From Hyphomicrobium sp. LHD-15 (GTDB lineage: Bacteria; Pseudomonadota; Alphaproteobacteria; Rhizobiales; Hyphomicrobiaceae), in NCBI RefSeq assembly GCF_031157355.1, contig NZ_JAVIFT010000001.1, positions 372,001 to 436,000 of the forward strand: a stretch of DNA of 64,000 bases, written 5' to 3'. Numbering within the stretch: position 1 is the stretch's first letter; each line of letters starts with the position of its first letter. Below are positions 7,913 to 16,938 of this stretch, piece by piece. A model generated the notes under the pieces. It saw only the letters and a list, made by a program, of their open reading frames with translations, was not told where the DNA came from and did not search any database. Made by a program: the position numbers and the translations under genes.

Positions 7913-8728
7913 TCACGGCTTCGGGGCCGGGGGCTCCGCCTCGATCGCGGCCGTCTGCCCGTTCGCTTTCAAGTCCGAGTAGATCGGCAGGCCGATCTCG
8001 CGCAACAGCTTGCGGTGTATGGCCTCCGCGTAGTTCTGCATGGCGACGACCGGCTCGACGAAAGCGTATGGACCACCGATCACATGGTCCTCGAAGTAGC
8101 CGATCAGACTCTTCGGATCGGCGTTCGTATCCGGCCCCTCGATGACGCCTTCCAGCAGCCCCTTGTAGACGATCGGCAGCCCATTGATCGTTACGCCGCT
8201 GCCTATCAAGGCCCTGCGAATGGGCTCGATCTCCGGCCCCTTATTGTTCATGCCGTCGCCGGAAATGTTGACGACGCGCCTGGCTCCCGAGAAACCGCTC
8301 TGCCGCAATAGCTCCTCAGCCTTCTCCAGCGCACTGCTGAGCGACGTGCCGCGAAGGAATTTCGCCGGAGATCTCCGTTCGAGCCGCTCAGCGAAGCGAT
8401 GCGCCGAAGCGGCGCCGTCGATCAGCGTCCAAGGCACGACGACCCTTTGCTGCTTCTCTCCGCCCCATTCGAAGTAAACGACCGCGATCCTTCCGAGCGA
8501 GCCGCCCTGGATCGCCCGCACGATTTCCGGATCTCGCAAGGCCCGCGCGAAGCCTTCCTGCTGCAGCCGTTTCTCCTCACGGTCCATCGATATCGAGACA
8601 TCGGCCGCGATCACCAATTCGACATCGACCAACGTCTCGGCTCTGGCTTGCAGCGGGAGCAGCCCCGCAGCCATCAGTACTATGATCTGTTTGCAGGAAA
8701 TCAGCCCTGCCATCCACTTTCGTTGCAT
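7913..8728 (-). CDS. Exported DUF1194 (von Willebrand A-like) protein
   Basis: A 271-residue protein. A signal peptide runs to about residue 30 (ends LQARA), followed by VELVIAADVSISMD with the DxSxS metal-site motif of VWA domains. The rest, including GTSLSSALEKAEELL and RRVVNISGDGMNN, matches the DUF1194 family of proteobacterial periplasmic proteins, whose role is unknown. It is transcribed divergently from a winged-helix regulator 134 bases away, which may control it. The ATG is chosen just before the signal peptide; the frame extends 38 codons further upstream with no signal-like sequence. Confidence 0.83.
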   Translation of the reverse strand: MQRKWMAGLISCKQIIVLMAAGLLPLQARAETLVDVELVIAADVSISMDREEKRLQQEGFARALRDPEIVRAIQGGSLGRIAVVYFEWGGEKQQRVVVPWTLIDGAASAHRFAERLERRSPAKFLRGTSLSSALEKAEELLRQSGFSGARRVVNISGDGMNNKGPEIEPIRRALIGSGVTINGLPIVYKGLLEGVIEGPDTNADPKSLIGYFEDHVIGGPYAFVEPVVAMQNYAEAIHRKLLREIGLPIYSDLKANGQTAAIEAEPPAPKP

Positions 8729-8822
8729 TTCCCATCCCTCGACAGGCTCGCCGAATCCCAGGGCGCGCCTTGGCGATCGAGGTTGGAAAACGATTGTTGT
8801 CAGAGTATTTGAAACTGTGGGG

Positions 8823-8840
8823 GGAGGCACATTTGCCTCC
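8823..8840. promoter_or_regulatory. Palindrome in divergent promoter region
   Basis: GGAGGCA-CATT-TGCCTCC, a perfect 7-bp inverted repeat around 4 bases, lies 22 bases upstream of the winged-helix regulator and between it and the DUF1194 gene. It could be an operator for the adjacent regulator. No direct evidence. Confidence 0.35.
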
Positions 8841-8862
8841 AAATACCTAGGGAGCCAGGGCC

Positions 8863-10422
8863 ATGGGCGCGCTTCAATATGGCGATCTCGTCTTCGACCC
8901 AGATTTTCTGTCCGCTGAGCGCGCCGGAGGCGACCCGCTGCGCTTTACCCGACAGGAGAGAACGCTTCTTTGTCTGTTCACCCAGAATGCCAACCGCCTC
9001 CTCAACCGGGCACAGATCCTGGATGCCCTTTCATACGAAGGCTCCGATAGCTCAGACCGTAACGTCGACTTTCTCGTCAACCGCCTGCGGACGAAGCTCG
9101 GCGACAGTGCGCGCACGCCCCGCTACATCGCGACCCAATACGGCGAAGGCTACATCTGGATCGCCAAGACTGTAGAAGACCTCGAAGCGCTTCTCGTCAT
9201 CGGTCCGTGCTACGGGCTCGGAGATTCCCAGACGTCGGTGTCGTCTCGCGGCGTTCTATCGGCGCTCGCAGACAGCATCGACGGCTTGACCGGGCGCAAG
9301 CGCCGGATCTTCTTCAGGCCCAACTGGCAAGCGAACCCCGGCTCTAAGTCGTCGGTGTCCTATTCGCTCGACGCCAGCCTTCATGCTGAAGGCGACCGGC
9401 TGCACGGCGCATTTGTGCTGCGTGACGCAACGACCGGGCAGATCATCCGGGCGTTCCGCACGAGCTTTTCAAACGCCGATCAAGCAGCGGAAATCGCCAA
9501 GCTATCGAACAGCATAACCGAAGCAATCTGGGCGCAAAAAGCACTACCGCCGTCCGCCAACCTCGCACCCACCGAGCGGCCGCTGGAACTCCGGATGCAC
9601 GACGCCGCCCAACTGCTTTCCGGCACGCCCGAAAGCTGGCTGACGGCGGTCTCACAGATCGACAGCGCCCGCGCCGCAGCGCCTCACGATCCGACGCTCG
9701 CAATCCTGCGCGGGCTTGCGCTCTATGCCACTCTCCTCCAACGGCCGGAGGTTTCGGCCAGCCCCGCGGAATGGCGCGCGGCAGAAGCCGAGATCGAAAG
9801 CCTCGTGCTCAATTGCCTTCCGGATATCCAAGACAATCCGTTGCTCATGCTGGGCGCCGCCAAGCTCTTGTTCTTCACCGAGGGCGGTCACTTTGATCTA
9901 GCCAGCCGGCTCGCCGATGACGCCTTCGAAAAAAGCACGGCCTTCGCTGCCGCTTTCTCGACGCGCGCGCAAATGTTGATGTGCCAGGGGCATTTTGCCG
10001 AATGCTACCAGCTCTTCGACAAGGCGGTCGAACTCTCCGAAAAGGGTTCGGAATTTCATATCTACCTTCTTTGCCTCAAGCTGACAGCGGCACTGGCCGC
10101 GGGCGACAGGGCGACCGTCAATGCGCTCAGTGCCGAACTTTACGCATTGAAGCCGATAACCCGGATGCAGTTCGGCATCTTCGTCGCCGAGCCGGGCGAA
10201 CTTCCGCCCGACCTCGCCGCGCTTTTCGCGTCCTTCGACGCGCAGGGCGTCCAAACACTGCTGTGTTATCTCTATAAGGTGTCGGCACGTCAATTTCACG
10301 ATCACGCCCACCGCATGAACGTCATGCGCAACTTCCTGAAGCGCGCAACACAGCGCTTCGGCGCCGACATCGTGCCGCGATGGGTCGCCGAACGGCTCGG
10401 CCTCGCCACGATCGAAGTGTGA
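8863..10422 (+). CDS. Winged-helix (OmpR/CadC-type) regulator with C-terminal helical repeats
   Basis: A 519-residue protein. Residues about 20-105 form a Trans_Reg_C winged helix (FTRQERTLLCLF, NRAQILDAL, SSDRNVDFLVNRLRTKLG, RYIATQYGEGYIW). There is no receiver domain and no clear transmembrane helix. Residues about 110-220 are an unassigned domain, and about 230-500 are alpha-helical and resemble TPR-type repeats. This layout recalls HilA/CadC-like one-component regulators in which the C-terminal part senses a ligand or partner. It is divergent from the DUF1194 gene. The ATG follows AGGGAGCC. Confidence 0.8.
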   Translation: MGALQYGDLVFDPDFLSAERAGGDPLRFTRQERTLLCLFTQNANRLLNRAQILDALSYEGSDSSDRNVDFLVNRLRTKLGDSARTPRYIATQYGEGYIWIAKTVEDLEALLVIGPCYGLGDSQTSVSSRGVLSALADSIDGLTGRKRRIFFRPNWQANPGSKSSVSYSLDASLHAEGDRLHGAFVLRDATTGQIIRAFRTSFSNADQAAEIAKLSNSITEAIWAQKALPPSANLAPTERPLELRMHDAAQLLSGTPESWLTAVSQIDSARAAAPHDPTLAILRGLALYATLLQRPEVSASPAEWRAAEAEIESLVLNCLPDIQDNPLLMLGAAKLLFFTEGGHFDLASRLADDAFEKSTAFAAAFSTRAQMLMCQGHFAECYQLFDKAVELSEKGSEFHIYLLCLKLTAALAAGDRATVNALSAELYALKPITRMQFGIFVAEPGELPPDLAALFASFDAQGVQTLLCYLYKVSARQFHDHAHRMNVMRNFLKRATQRFGADIVPRWVAERLGLATIEV

Positions 10423-10447
10423 GGTCGCGCTCGGTTTTTGTTTGGTC

Positions 10448-10491
10448 GCATTTTCTTCGACGAACCGGTGCCCACTTCGTCGGAAAATGCG
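10448..10491. repeat. Hairpin of dispersed repeat family B
   Basis: GCATTTTC-TT-CGACGAA pairs with TTCGTCGGAAAATGC around the loop CCGGTGCCCAC. The ACCGG-CCCAC loop and the GCATTTTC/GAAAATGC arms match the second hairpin of related elements near 16.8 kb and 39.5 kb. It sits at the 3' ends of two convergent genes; the last bases touch the stop of the VOC gene. Confidence 0.75.
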
Positions 10492-11034
10492 CTAGCCCTT
10501 TTCGCCTTCGCCTCCGCAGTCAGACATCTTCGGCATAGCCGCCTTGATCTCTTCCGCGGTCATGTCCCGCACGTGGGTTGCGAGCGACCACTTGTGGCCG
10601 AATGGATCCTCGATTTGGCCGTAGCGGTCCCCCCAGAACGCGTCATCGACCGGCATCACGATCTTGGCACCCGCCGCGACGGCCCGCTGCGCCCAGGCAT
10701 CGGCGTCGTCGACATAGAGATGGATCGTAACCGGGGTTCCTTTGAGTGCTTTCGGTCCGAACGATTTCCAGCTCGGGAACTCATCGGCGAGCATGACGGT
10801 GGAATCCCCGATGCGGATCGCGCCGTGCCAGAAGCTGCCGTCGGGGCCTTCGAGCCGCATCAGCTCGGTGGCACCGAATGCCTTTTTGTAGAATTCGATG
10901 GCCTTGGCCGCGCCGGCGCAGACCAAATGCGGCGTCACGGTGTGCATGCCGTCCGGGATCGGCTTGGCCTTTCCTTGGGGGGCCGGCTTCTGAGCCTGTT
11001 TCTTCGGCTCCTGCTTGGTTTTTTCCTTGGTCAT
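10492..11034 (-). CDS. VOC-family (glyoxalase/PhnB-like) protein
   Basis: A 180-residue protein with a Lys/Gln-rich N-terminus (about 27 residues) and one VOC module pair. The core matches PhnB-like proteins: TPHLVCAGAAKAIEFYKKAF, MLADEFP, VTIHLYVDDADAW, and DRYGQIEDPFGHKWSLATH. Members bind a metal and act on small organic substrates or are resistance-type binding proteins; the exact reaction cannot be told. The stop codon falls in a family B repeat. No operon partner on this strand. Confidence 0.82.
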   Translation of the reverse strand: MTKEKTKQEPKKQAQKPAPQGKAKPIPDGMHTVTPHLVCAGAAKAIEFYKKAFGATELMRLEGPDGSFWHGAIRIGDSTVMLADEFPSWKSFGPKALKGTPVTIHLYVDDADAWAQRAVAAGAKIVMPVDDAFWGDRYGQIEDPFGHKWSLATHVRDMTAEEIKAAMPKMSDCGGEGEKG

Positions 11035-11248
11035 GAGGTCGTCTCCTCGGTTTCAGCGCGGACGGTTAATCGATCGAACTCCTGTAAGACGGGTGGCAGT
11101 TCCCCGATCCGACACCCGAAAGCGCCATTTTTTGAGGCAGTTTACCGCTGCATGGCAGCTCCCCGCCCCTACCTCTTGCGTTCCGGGGCTCGTTTCGCTT
11201 AAGTGTCAGCGCATTGAGAGCTTCGGCACGAACTGAGACCGCTCACGC

Positions 11249-11389
11249 ATGAGCCCCATGGTCACCAGCTTCGATTTCGACACCACCGGCGCAGGCCTCC
11301 TGCGCGCGGGCAGCTCCCTGTTGCCGAACGCCGCTCCGGCGCGCCCGGCGCTGGCCGGTCTCCTGAACCTCCTCCTTATCAGCCCCTGA
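11249..11389 (+). CDS. Leucine-rich leader peptide upstream of leuA
   Basis: A 46-codon frame starting MSPMVTSFDFDTTG and ending LAGLLNLLLISP. Five of the last nine residues are Leu (codons CTC, CTG, CTC, CTC, CTT), and the run is placed directly before the stop and a hairpin, 120 bases upstream of leuA. This is the arrangement expected of a leucine attenuator, in which ribosome stalling at the Leu codons changes the mRNA fold. Leader-controlled leu and ilv genes are known in proteobacteria. The ribosome-binding site is weak and a second in-frame ATG lies three codons in. Confidence 0.7.
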   Translation: MSPMVTSFDFDTTGAGLLRAGSSLLPNAAPARPALAGLLNLLLISP

Positions 11390-11427
11390 GAACCGGGGGC
11401 CTGGCATTCTGCCGGGCAGGTACTCAG
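11386..11427 (+). promoter_or_regulatory. Attenuator-like hairpin between leader peptide and leuA
   Basis: Starting at the leader stop codon, CTGAGAACC pairs with GGTACTCAG (one mismatch) and the inner GCCTGGCA pairs with TGCCGGGC around TTC, giving one extended stem-loop. No T tract follows, so it is either an atypical terminator or one state of an antiterminator switch. Its overlap with the stop codon couples it to ribosome position. Confidence 0.6.
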
Positions 11428-11509
11428 GGGATCCGCGACACACGCTGATAGGATTCCGCCCGCTCCGAGAGCTTCGTGAGCCGGCCACCGAGGAAGGACT
11501 TTCGTTCTC

Positions 11510-13072
11510 ATGACCACCACATCCGACACCGCCTCCGGCGACCGCGTCGTCATTTTCGACACCACCTTGCGCGACGGCGAGCAATGCCCCGGCGCGACCA
11601 TGACCTTCGAGGAGAAGCTCGAGGTTGCGGACTGCCTCGACACGATGGGCGTCGACATCATCGAAGCCGGCTTCCCAATCGCATCCGAAGGCGACTTCGA
11701 GGCGGTCACGGCAATCGCCAAGCGCGTGAAGCGCGCGACCGTCGCCGGGCTCGCCCGCGCGATCAACGCCGACATCGACCGGGCGGGCGAAGCCGTTCGC
11801 CATGCCCAGCGCGGACGCATTCACACGTTTGTTTCCACCTCGCCCATTCACCTCGCGCACCAGATGCGCAAGAGCGAGGCCGAGGTACTGGAGATCATCA
11901 CGGCGACGGTGGCGCGGGCGCGCAACCTCGTCGAGGACGTCGAGTGGAGCGCGATGGACGCGACGCGGACCGGCATCGACTATCTCTGCCAGTGCGTGGA
12001 CGCCGCGATCAAGGCCGGCGCCACCACCATCAACCTGCCCGATACGGTCGGCTACGCCACGCCCGAGGAATACTTCGAGATGTTCCGCGCAGTGCGCGAG
12101 CGCGTCGCCAATGCCGACAAGGCGATCTTCTCGACGCATTGCCACAACGATCTCGGCCTGGCGGTCGCGAACTCTTTGGCGGCGCTCAAGGCCGGTGCGC
12201 GACAGATCGAGTGCACCATCAACGGCATCGGCGAGCGCGCGGGCAACGCCGCCCTCGAAGAGATCGTGATGGCGATCAAGACGCGTGGCGATGCGCTGCC
12301 CTATCGATCCGGCATCGAGAGCACGATGCTTGCGCGCGCTTCGAAGCTCGTCTCGGCCGTCACCAACTTCCCGGTGCAGTACAACAAGGCGATCGTCGGC
12401 CGGAACGCGTTCGCGCACGAAAGCGGCATCCATCAGGACGGCATGCTGAAGCACCAGCAGACCTACGAGATCATGACGCCGGAATCGGTCGGCGTCGGCA
12501 AGACGTCGCTTGTGATGGGCAAGCATTCGGGGCGGAACGCGTTCCGCACCAAGCTGCGCGAACTCGGCTACGAGCTCGGCGAGAACGCGTTCGAGGATGC
12601 GTTCAACCGGTTCAAGGCACTCGCCGACCGCAAGAAGCACGTCTACGACGAGGACATCGAGGCGCTGGTCGACGAGGAAATCGCGCATGCGCACGACCGC
12701 ATGAAGGTCGTCGCGCTGCAGGTGATCGCGGGGACCAGCGGGCCTCAGTCGGCGACGCTGACGCTCGACATCGACGGCAACCAGCAGACCGTGCACGCCA
12801 ACGGCAACGGCCCGGTGGACGCCATCTTCGCGGCCATCCACATGATGGTGCCGCACACGGCCAAGCTCGAACTCTACCAGGTGCATGCCGTCACCGAGGG
12901 CACGGACGCGCAGGCCGAGGTGTCGGTGCGGCTTGCCGAAGACGGGCGCATGGTGACGGGCCGCGGCGCCGATACGGATACCATGGTGGCGTCGGCGCGG
13001 GCCTATGTGGCCGCGCTCAACAAGCTGATGCTGAAGCGGCAAAAAACCGCGAAAGCTGAGCAGCTTGGCTGA
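11510..13072 (+). CDS. leuA: 2-isopropylmalate synthase
   Basis: LeuA catalyses the first committed step of leucine synthesis, joining acetyl-CoA and 2-oxoisovalerate. The 520-residue product is of normal length. The catalytic TIM barrel begins with [15 protein letters not shown] (residues 17-31), the metal-binding STHCHNDLG is near 206-214, and [13 protein letters not shown] near 300. The C-terminal domain (about 395-515, ending with [21 protein letters not shown]) is the leucine-binding regulatory domain. GAGGAAGGAC precedes the ATG. Upstream sit a leucine-rich leader peptide and hairpin, which points to attenuation besides feedback inhibition. No leuB, C or D nearby. Confidence 0.96.
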   Translation: MTTTSDTASGDRVVIFDTTLRDGEQCPGATMTFEEKLEVADCLDTMGVDIIEAGFPIASEGDFEAVTAIAKRVKRATVAGLARAINADIDRAGEAVRHAQRGRIHTFVSTSPIHLAHQMRKSEAEVLEIITATVARARNLVEDVEWSAMDATRTGIDYLCQCVDAAIKAGATTINLPDTVGYATPEEYFEMFRAVRERVANADKAIFSTHCHNDLGLAVANSLAALKAGARQIECTINGIGERAGNAALEEIVMAIKTRGDALPYRSGIESTMLARASKLVSAVTNFPVQYNKAIVGRNAFAHESGIHQDGMLKHQQTYEIMTPESVGVGKTSLVMGKHSGRNAFRTKLRELGYELGENAFEDAFNRFKALADRKKHVYDEDIEALVDEEIAHAHDRMKVVALQVIAGTSGPQSATLTLDIDGNQQTVHANGNGPVDAIFAAIHMMVPHTAKLELYQVHAVTEGTDAQAEVSVRLAEDGRMVTGRGADTDTMVASARAYVAALNKLMLKRQKTAKAEQLG

Positions 13073-13086
13073 TCACGGGCCGATTG

Positions 13087-13111
13087 GACCGGCCTTTTCC
13101 AAAGGCCGGTC
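13087..13111 (+). terminator. Perfect hairpin after leuA
   Basis: GACCGGCCTTT pairs perfectly with AAAGGCCGGTC around a TCC loop (11 bp), 15 bases past the leuA stop. No T tract follows, so terminator activity is likely but not certain. Confidence 0.6.
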
Positions 13112-13288
13112 GCATCCCCTGTCACAAGCGACTAGACAAGGCCCGTGGGGGGTGATAGACGAACCGGAATTGGGGCCCTCGAGCACAATCGTTCAGGGTC
13201 CCTTTGTCGTCCTTAGGTTTGCTTCTCTGAACGCTCCTAAGCTGCGGCGCCTGCATCGCAACCAAACGATGTCAGGCTTCAAAGAGAT

Positions 13289-13364
<76 letters not shown>

Positions 13365-13569
13365 TCTTTTTACCCCAAGCCGAAATTCATGATCGATGCC
13401 AGGGCTACGCCCGGAGTGGCCGCGGAAGCGTTCCTGGCCATCCAGCGCGGCGCGCCTCAAAATCGCGCTTGGCCGCCGAACCGGATCATCGCATTTTCGA
13501 TCCTACTGAAGGATTCGCGTTTTCCGTTCCGGATAGCGAATAGCCACATGCCGAGACAAGACGGATTGA

Positions 13570-14262
13570 ATGCACATGATCGCCGTCACGATCTATGACG
13601 TCGTCGCCCTCCTTTTCTTCCTCGTCTGCTGGCCGGGCTACCGCCTGTTCGCGACCCGCTTCGAGGCCAAGCGCCCCGGGTTGATGTCGCTCGTCAAGAC
13701 GTTGCGCCGCCAATGGATCATGCGGATGGCCGAGCGCGACAGCCACATCTCCGATGCGACGCTGCTCGGCAACCTGCTCCGCGGATCCCTCTTCTTCGCA
13801 TCGACGACCGTCTTCATCCTTGGCGGCCTCGTGGCCCTGCTCGGCACCGCGCCCAAGGTCGCGGAGCTCGTCTCGCAGTTGCCGTTCGCAACCCGGAGCG
13901 ATCCGACACTCGCCGAGATCAAGGCGTTGATCTTGATACTCGTGTTCGTCTACGCGTTCTTCAAGTTCACGTGGGCGGCCTGGCAATATAACGTGCTGTC
14001 GATCCTCGTCGGCGGCATCCCCCCGCACGGAAGCGACAAACGCCTCCGCGAGCAGTACGCGGAGGCCGCCGGGCAGGTGGCCGCGCTCGCCGGCGAGAGC
14101 TACAACAACGGCGTGCGAGCCTACTATTTCTCGATCCCGCTGATGGCGTGGCTGGTCGATCCGATCCTGTTCTTTTTCGGCACCCTCGTCGTGACGATCG
14201 TGCTCTATCGCCGCGAATTCAATTCACCGATCATGAGCGCCCTCAAGGCGGTTGGACACTAG
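13570..14262 (+). CDS. DUF599 membrane protein
   Basis: A 230-residue inner-membrane protein with about four hydrophobic segments: residues 4-25 (VYDVVALLFFLVCWPGY type), about 75-95, 118-140, and 190-215. It matches the DUF599 family found in proteobacteria, which has no assigned function. Conserved-looking motifs include RRQWIMRMAERD in the first cytoplasmic loop and SYNNGVRAYYFSIPLMAW before the last helices. It follows tRNA-Lys and is convergent with the next gene. An ATG two codons later is an equal alternative start. Confidence 0.8.
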   Translation: MHMIAVTIYDVVALLFFLVCWPGYRLFATRFEAKRPGLMSLVKTLRRQWIMRMAERDSHISDATLLGNLLRGSLFFASTTVFILGGLVALLGTAPKVAELVSQLPFATRSDPTLAEIKALILILVFVYAFFKFTWAAWQYNVLSILVGGIPPHGSDKRLREQYAEAAGQVAALAGESYNNGVRAYYFSIPLMAWLVDPILFFFGTLVVTIVLYRREFNSPIMSALKAVGH

Positions 14263-14316
14263 AGCGCCCGGACCGCCAGCTCGCGCTCGTCTCGCGCAAC
14301 CCGCCCGGGCGCGATG

Positions 14317-15003
14317 CTACTCCGCGCCTGCGCCGAAGTTGGTGTAGATCAGCTCCATTTGCGGATCGCGAGCGATGCTCGCAGGCGTCACCAACGTCTG
14401 CTCCATGATGAGGCTGTAGCAGGCCTTGAAGGTTCCGGCCGACTTGGCCTTGCACAACGGATGGGCCTTCCAGCGCTGCTTGATGAGCTGCTGAGCCGCG
14501 CCGGTGTCGATGTTCAGTTCTCGGACCTTCTCCTCCCGACCGACGGTGATGTTCGCGCCTTCCTTGAAAGCGGCATAGATCAGCTCACTGCAATAGATCT
14601 GATCGCGCGTCTCGTAGAAGAAGTGATCGTAGGGTCGGCCGAGATAGTGGCGGGCCCGGAGCGCGGCCTTTTTTGCGTCGCCCTCGCCCAAAGCCTTCAC
14701 CCGCTTGATCGTCACGCGCCCCTGGTTGCCGTTCTTGATCCAACGATCGATCGGCAGGGTCCGCACGGGCCCGACCGCCTCAATGACGTTGGCGCGGCCG
14801 GCGCTGTCGACCTCGACAAGACCAACGTGCGTGTACTGAGTACCAGAGGCCAGCATGATCGCGTCGCTGGCGTTGGTCTCGGTGCGCTGGAAAACAATGT
14901 CACCAGTTTTCAACGGCGGCAGGCTCTCGGCGGCGCAGGCGGGATACGCCAGTCCGATCACGGCAAGCAGGACCGCAAGTCGTTCAAGTGTCTGTCTCAT
15001 CAT
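14317..15003 (-). CDS. Exported YiiX/YebB-like (permuted NlpC/P60) hydrolase
   Basis: A 228-residue protein with a signal peptide (hydrophobic to about residue 22, ending PACA). The core has the circularly permuted papain-like fold of the YiiX/YebB group: LKTGDIVFQR, then TQYTHVGLVEVD with the catalytic His, and DQIYCSELIYAAF with the catalytic Cys. Such enzymes are thought to cleave amide or ester bonds in peptidoglycan or lipids, but few have been tested. The start at MMRQTLERL is chosen for the signal peptide; the ribosome-binding site is weak. Confidence 0.83.
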   Translation of the reverse strand: MMRQTLERLAVLLAVIGLAYPACAAESLPPLKTGDIVFQRTETNASDAIMLASGTQYTHVGLVEVDSAGRANVIEAVGPVRTLPIDRWIKNGNQGRVTIKRVKALGEGDAKKAALRARHYLGRPYDHFFYETRDQIYCSELIYAAFKEGANITVGREEKVRELNIDTGAAQQLIKQRWKAHPLCKAKSAGTFKACYSLIMEQTLVTPASIARDPQMELIYTNFGAGAE

Positions 15004-15227
15004 GACGGGAGGTCTCGGGCTGGAAAGCGGCGACTTGGTGACGATGTCGCCAACGGCTGCTCCTTCGCTGTCGCGGATCAGAGATATCAAGCGTATTGTT
15101 CCTTACGCGATTCCTAGAGCGCAATCAGTTTTGGACTAAATCTCGACCGTGCTCCAGGCCCTTCGAAGAGACCGACTGTCCACGCTTCAGGCCCACAGGC
15201 TTCCATCCTCTAGGGAAAGACGCTCGC

Positions 15228-16733
15228 ATGCGGGCTGAAGTCTTCGATCTGGCTGTCGTCGGGGGAGGCATCAACGGGGCCGGAATCGCCGCCGATGCGG
15301 CTGGCCGCGGCCTCAAAGTCGTGCTGCTGGAGAAAGGCGACCTGGCGGGGGGCACCTCGTCCGCCAGTTCCAAACTCATCCATGGCGGATTGCGCTATCT
15401 TGAGCATATGGAATTCCGGCTGGTGCGCGAGGCGCTGGCCGAACGTGAAGTGCTGCTCGCACGCGCGCCTCACCTCATTCGGCCGCTGCGCTTCGTCATT
15501 CCGCACGCGCCGGGGATGCGTTCGCGCCTGATGTTGCGGCTGGGTCTGTTCCTTTACGACCATCTGGCGCCGAGGAAGGTCATTCCCGGCTCCGGCCCGG
15601 TGGATCTCTTGCGCGACCCGATGGGACGCTCGTTGCGGGCCGAGTTTCGCTCCGGCTTCTCTTACTACGACTGCTGGGTCGACGATGCGCGGCTTGTGAT
15701 CTCCGTCGCGCTCGATGCCGCCCAACGCGGCGCGACGATCCTGACGCGCGCGCCGGTGACACGCATCGCCGAACGCGGCGATGTTTGGGAGGTCACGGCG
15801 TCGCCTCAAGGTGCTGCATCGATCCAGATCGCCGCTCGCGTGCTGGTCAATGCCGCGGGGCCATGGTGTGCGCATGTGGGCCGTCTTACCGGGGCTGTCG
15901 CGGACGTTCCGGCTTTGCGGCTGGTTCGAGGCTCGCACATTGTGGTGCCGCGCATCGCAGGCGCCGACGATGCCTACCTGCTTCAAAATCGCGACGGCCG
16001 CGTCGTGTTCGCGATGCCGTTCGAGGAGCGCTTCACGCTGATCGGCACGACGGAATCGGCGGTGGCCTCGCCCGCTGAAGCGGGCAGCGTCAGCCGCCTC
16101 GAGGAGGCCTATTTAATCGAGGCCGCGAGCCGCTTTTTCTCCCGCCCCATCGATCCGCGCGAGATCGTCTGGCGGTTCGCGGGGATTCGCCCGCTGGTCG
16201 AGGACGGAGCCTTGAGTGCCTCGGCCGTCTCGCGCGAGTATCGGCTCGATTTTGTGCATCGGGACAATGCGCCGGCCCTGCTGACCGTGATCGGCGGCAA
16301 GATCACGACGTTCCGGCGTCTGGCTGAAGCCGCGCTCGCACGACTGCAACCGCTTTTTCCCGGCATGGGCCCTGCCTGGACAGCGGGGCCTTCTTTGCCT
16401 GGCGGAGATGTGGGAGAGGCCGGCGTTGGCGCCTACGTCCAGGATCTGGCGCGACGGCGCCCGGGCTTTGCCGACAAGACACTCAGACGGATCGCAACCC
16501 TCTACGGCACCCGCGCGGATCTGCTGCTGGGAGACGCGTCAGGCGAAGCGGATCTCGGCGAAGCGATGGGAGCCGGGCTTACGGAGCGCGAGGTGCTGTT
16601 TCTGCGTGATCACGAATGGGCGGGCGCTGCCGAAGACGTGCTGTGGCGACGCACCAAGGCGGGCCTGCATATGGCGGACGAGGAGCGGACGCGGGCTGAG
16701 ATGGCGATCTCGCGCCTGCTTTCCGAGCGATGA
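15228..16733 (+). CDS. glpD: Glycerol-3-phosphate dehydrogenase (FAD)
   Basis: GlpD oxidises sn-glycerol-3-phosphate to dihydroxyacetone phosphate at the inner membrane and feeds electrons to quinone. The 501-residue product has the FAD-binding motif VVGGGINGAGIAADAAGRG at residues 8-26, GGTSSASSKLIHGGLRYLE at 42-60, and the C-terminal DAO_C domain. Length is normal for the family. AGGGAAAGA precedes the ATG; the frame is open upstream but through a degenerate repeat. No glpK, glpF or glpR lies nearby, so regulation cannot be inferred. Confidence 0.93.
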   Translation: MRAEVFDLAVVGGGINGAGIAADAAGRGLKVVLLEKGDLAGGTSSASSKLIHGGLRYLEHMEFRLVREALAEREVLLARAPHLIRPLRFVIPHAPGMRSRLMLRLGLFLYDHLAPRKVIPGSGPVDLLRDPMGRSLRAEFRSGFSYYDCWVDDARLVISVALDAAQRGATILTRAPVTRIAERGDVWEVTASPQGAASIQIAARVLVNAAGPWCAHVGRLTGAVADVPALRLVRGSHIVVPRIAGADDAYLLQNRDGRVVFAMPFEERFTLIGTTESAVASPAEAGSVSRLEEAYLIEAASRFFSRPIDPREIVWRFAGIRPLVEDGALSASAVSREYRLDFVHRDNAPALLTVIGGKITTFRRLAEAALARLQPLFPGMGPAWTAGPSLPGGDVGEAGVGAYVQDLARRRPGFADKTLRRIATLYGTRADLLLGDASGEADLGEAMGAGLTEREVLFLRDHEWAGAAEDVLWRRTKAGLHMADEERTRAEMAISRLLSER

Positions 16734-16743
16734 TGCTGCTCGG

Positions 16744-16848
16744 CTAGAGCCGTTCCGATTTTAATGGAATCGCGAAACGGCTCTAAATTTTTGTTTTATC
16801 GTGCTTCCTATCGAAAAACCGGTTCCCACTTTTCCGGAAGCACTCTAG
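16744..16848. repeat. Two-hairpin dispersed repeat (family B, full)
   Basis: First hairpin: TAGAGCCGTT...AACGGCTCTA. Then a T-rich linker (AATTTTTGTTTTATC). Second hairpin: GTGCTTCC...GGAAGCAC with a loop containing CCGGTTCCCAC. The element starts and ends with CTAGAG/CTCTAG-like ends. The same order is seen near 39.5 kb and the second half near 10.45 kb. Repeats of this form are common in Hyphomicrobiales genomes. Confidence 0.8.
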
Positions 16849-16859
16849 CGCACAAAATA

Positions 16860-16882
16860 TCAGGGCCGTTTTCGCGACCCTG
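16860..16882 (-). terminator. Possible terminator after the Gln-rich gene
   Basis: TCAGGG pairs with CCCTGA with further pairs inside; on the minus strand the stem is followed by TATTTTGTG. It lies about 57 bases beyond the stop of the small Gln-rich gene. Confidence 0.4.
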
Positions 16883-16938
16883 ACAGTTCGACATTCAATT
16901 TTTTCGTTTACGTTTGTCGCGAGCCCTCGCGAGACCAG

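Noticed and set aside
11243-13059. Long open frames overlapping leuA on both strands
   Set aside because: leuA is unambiguous from its motifs; the others are shadows of GC-rich codon bias.
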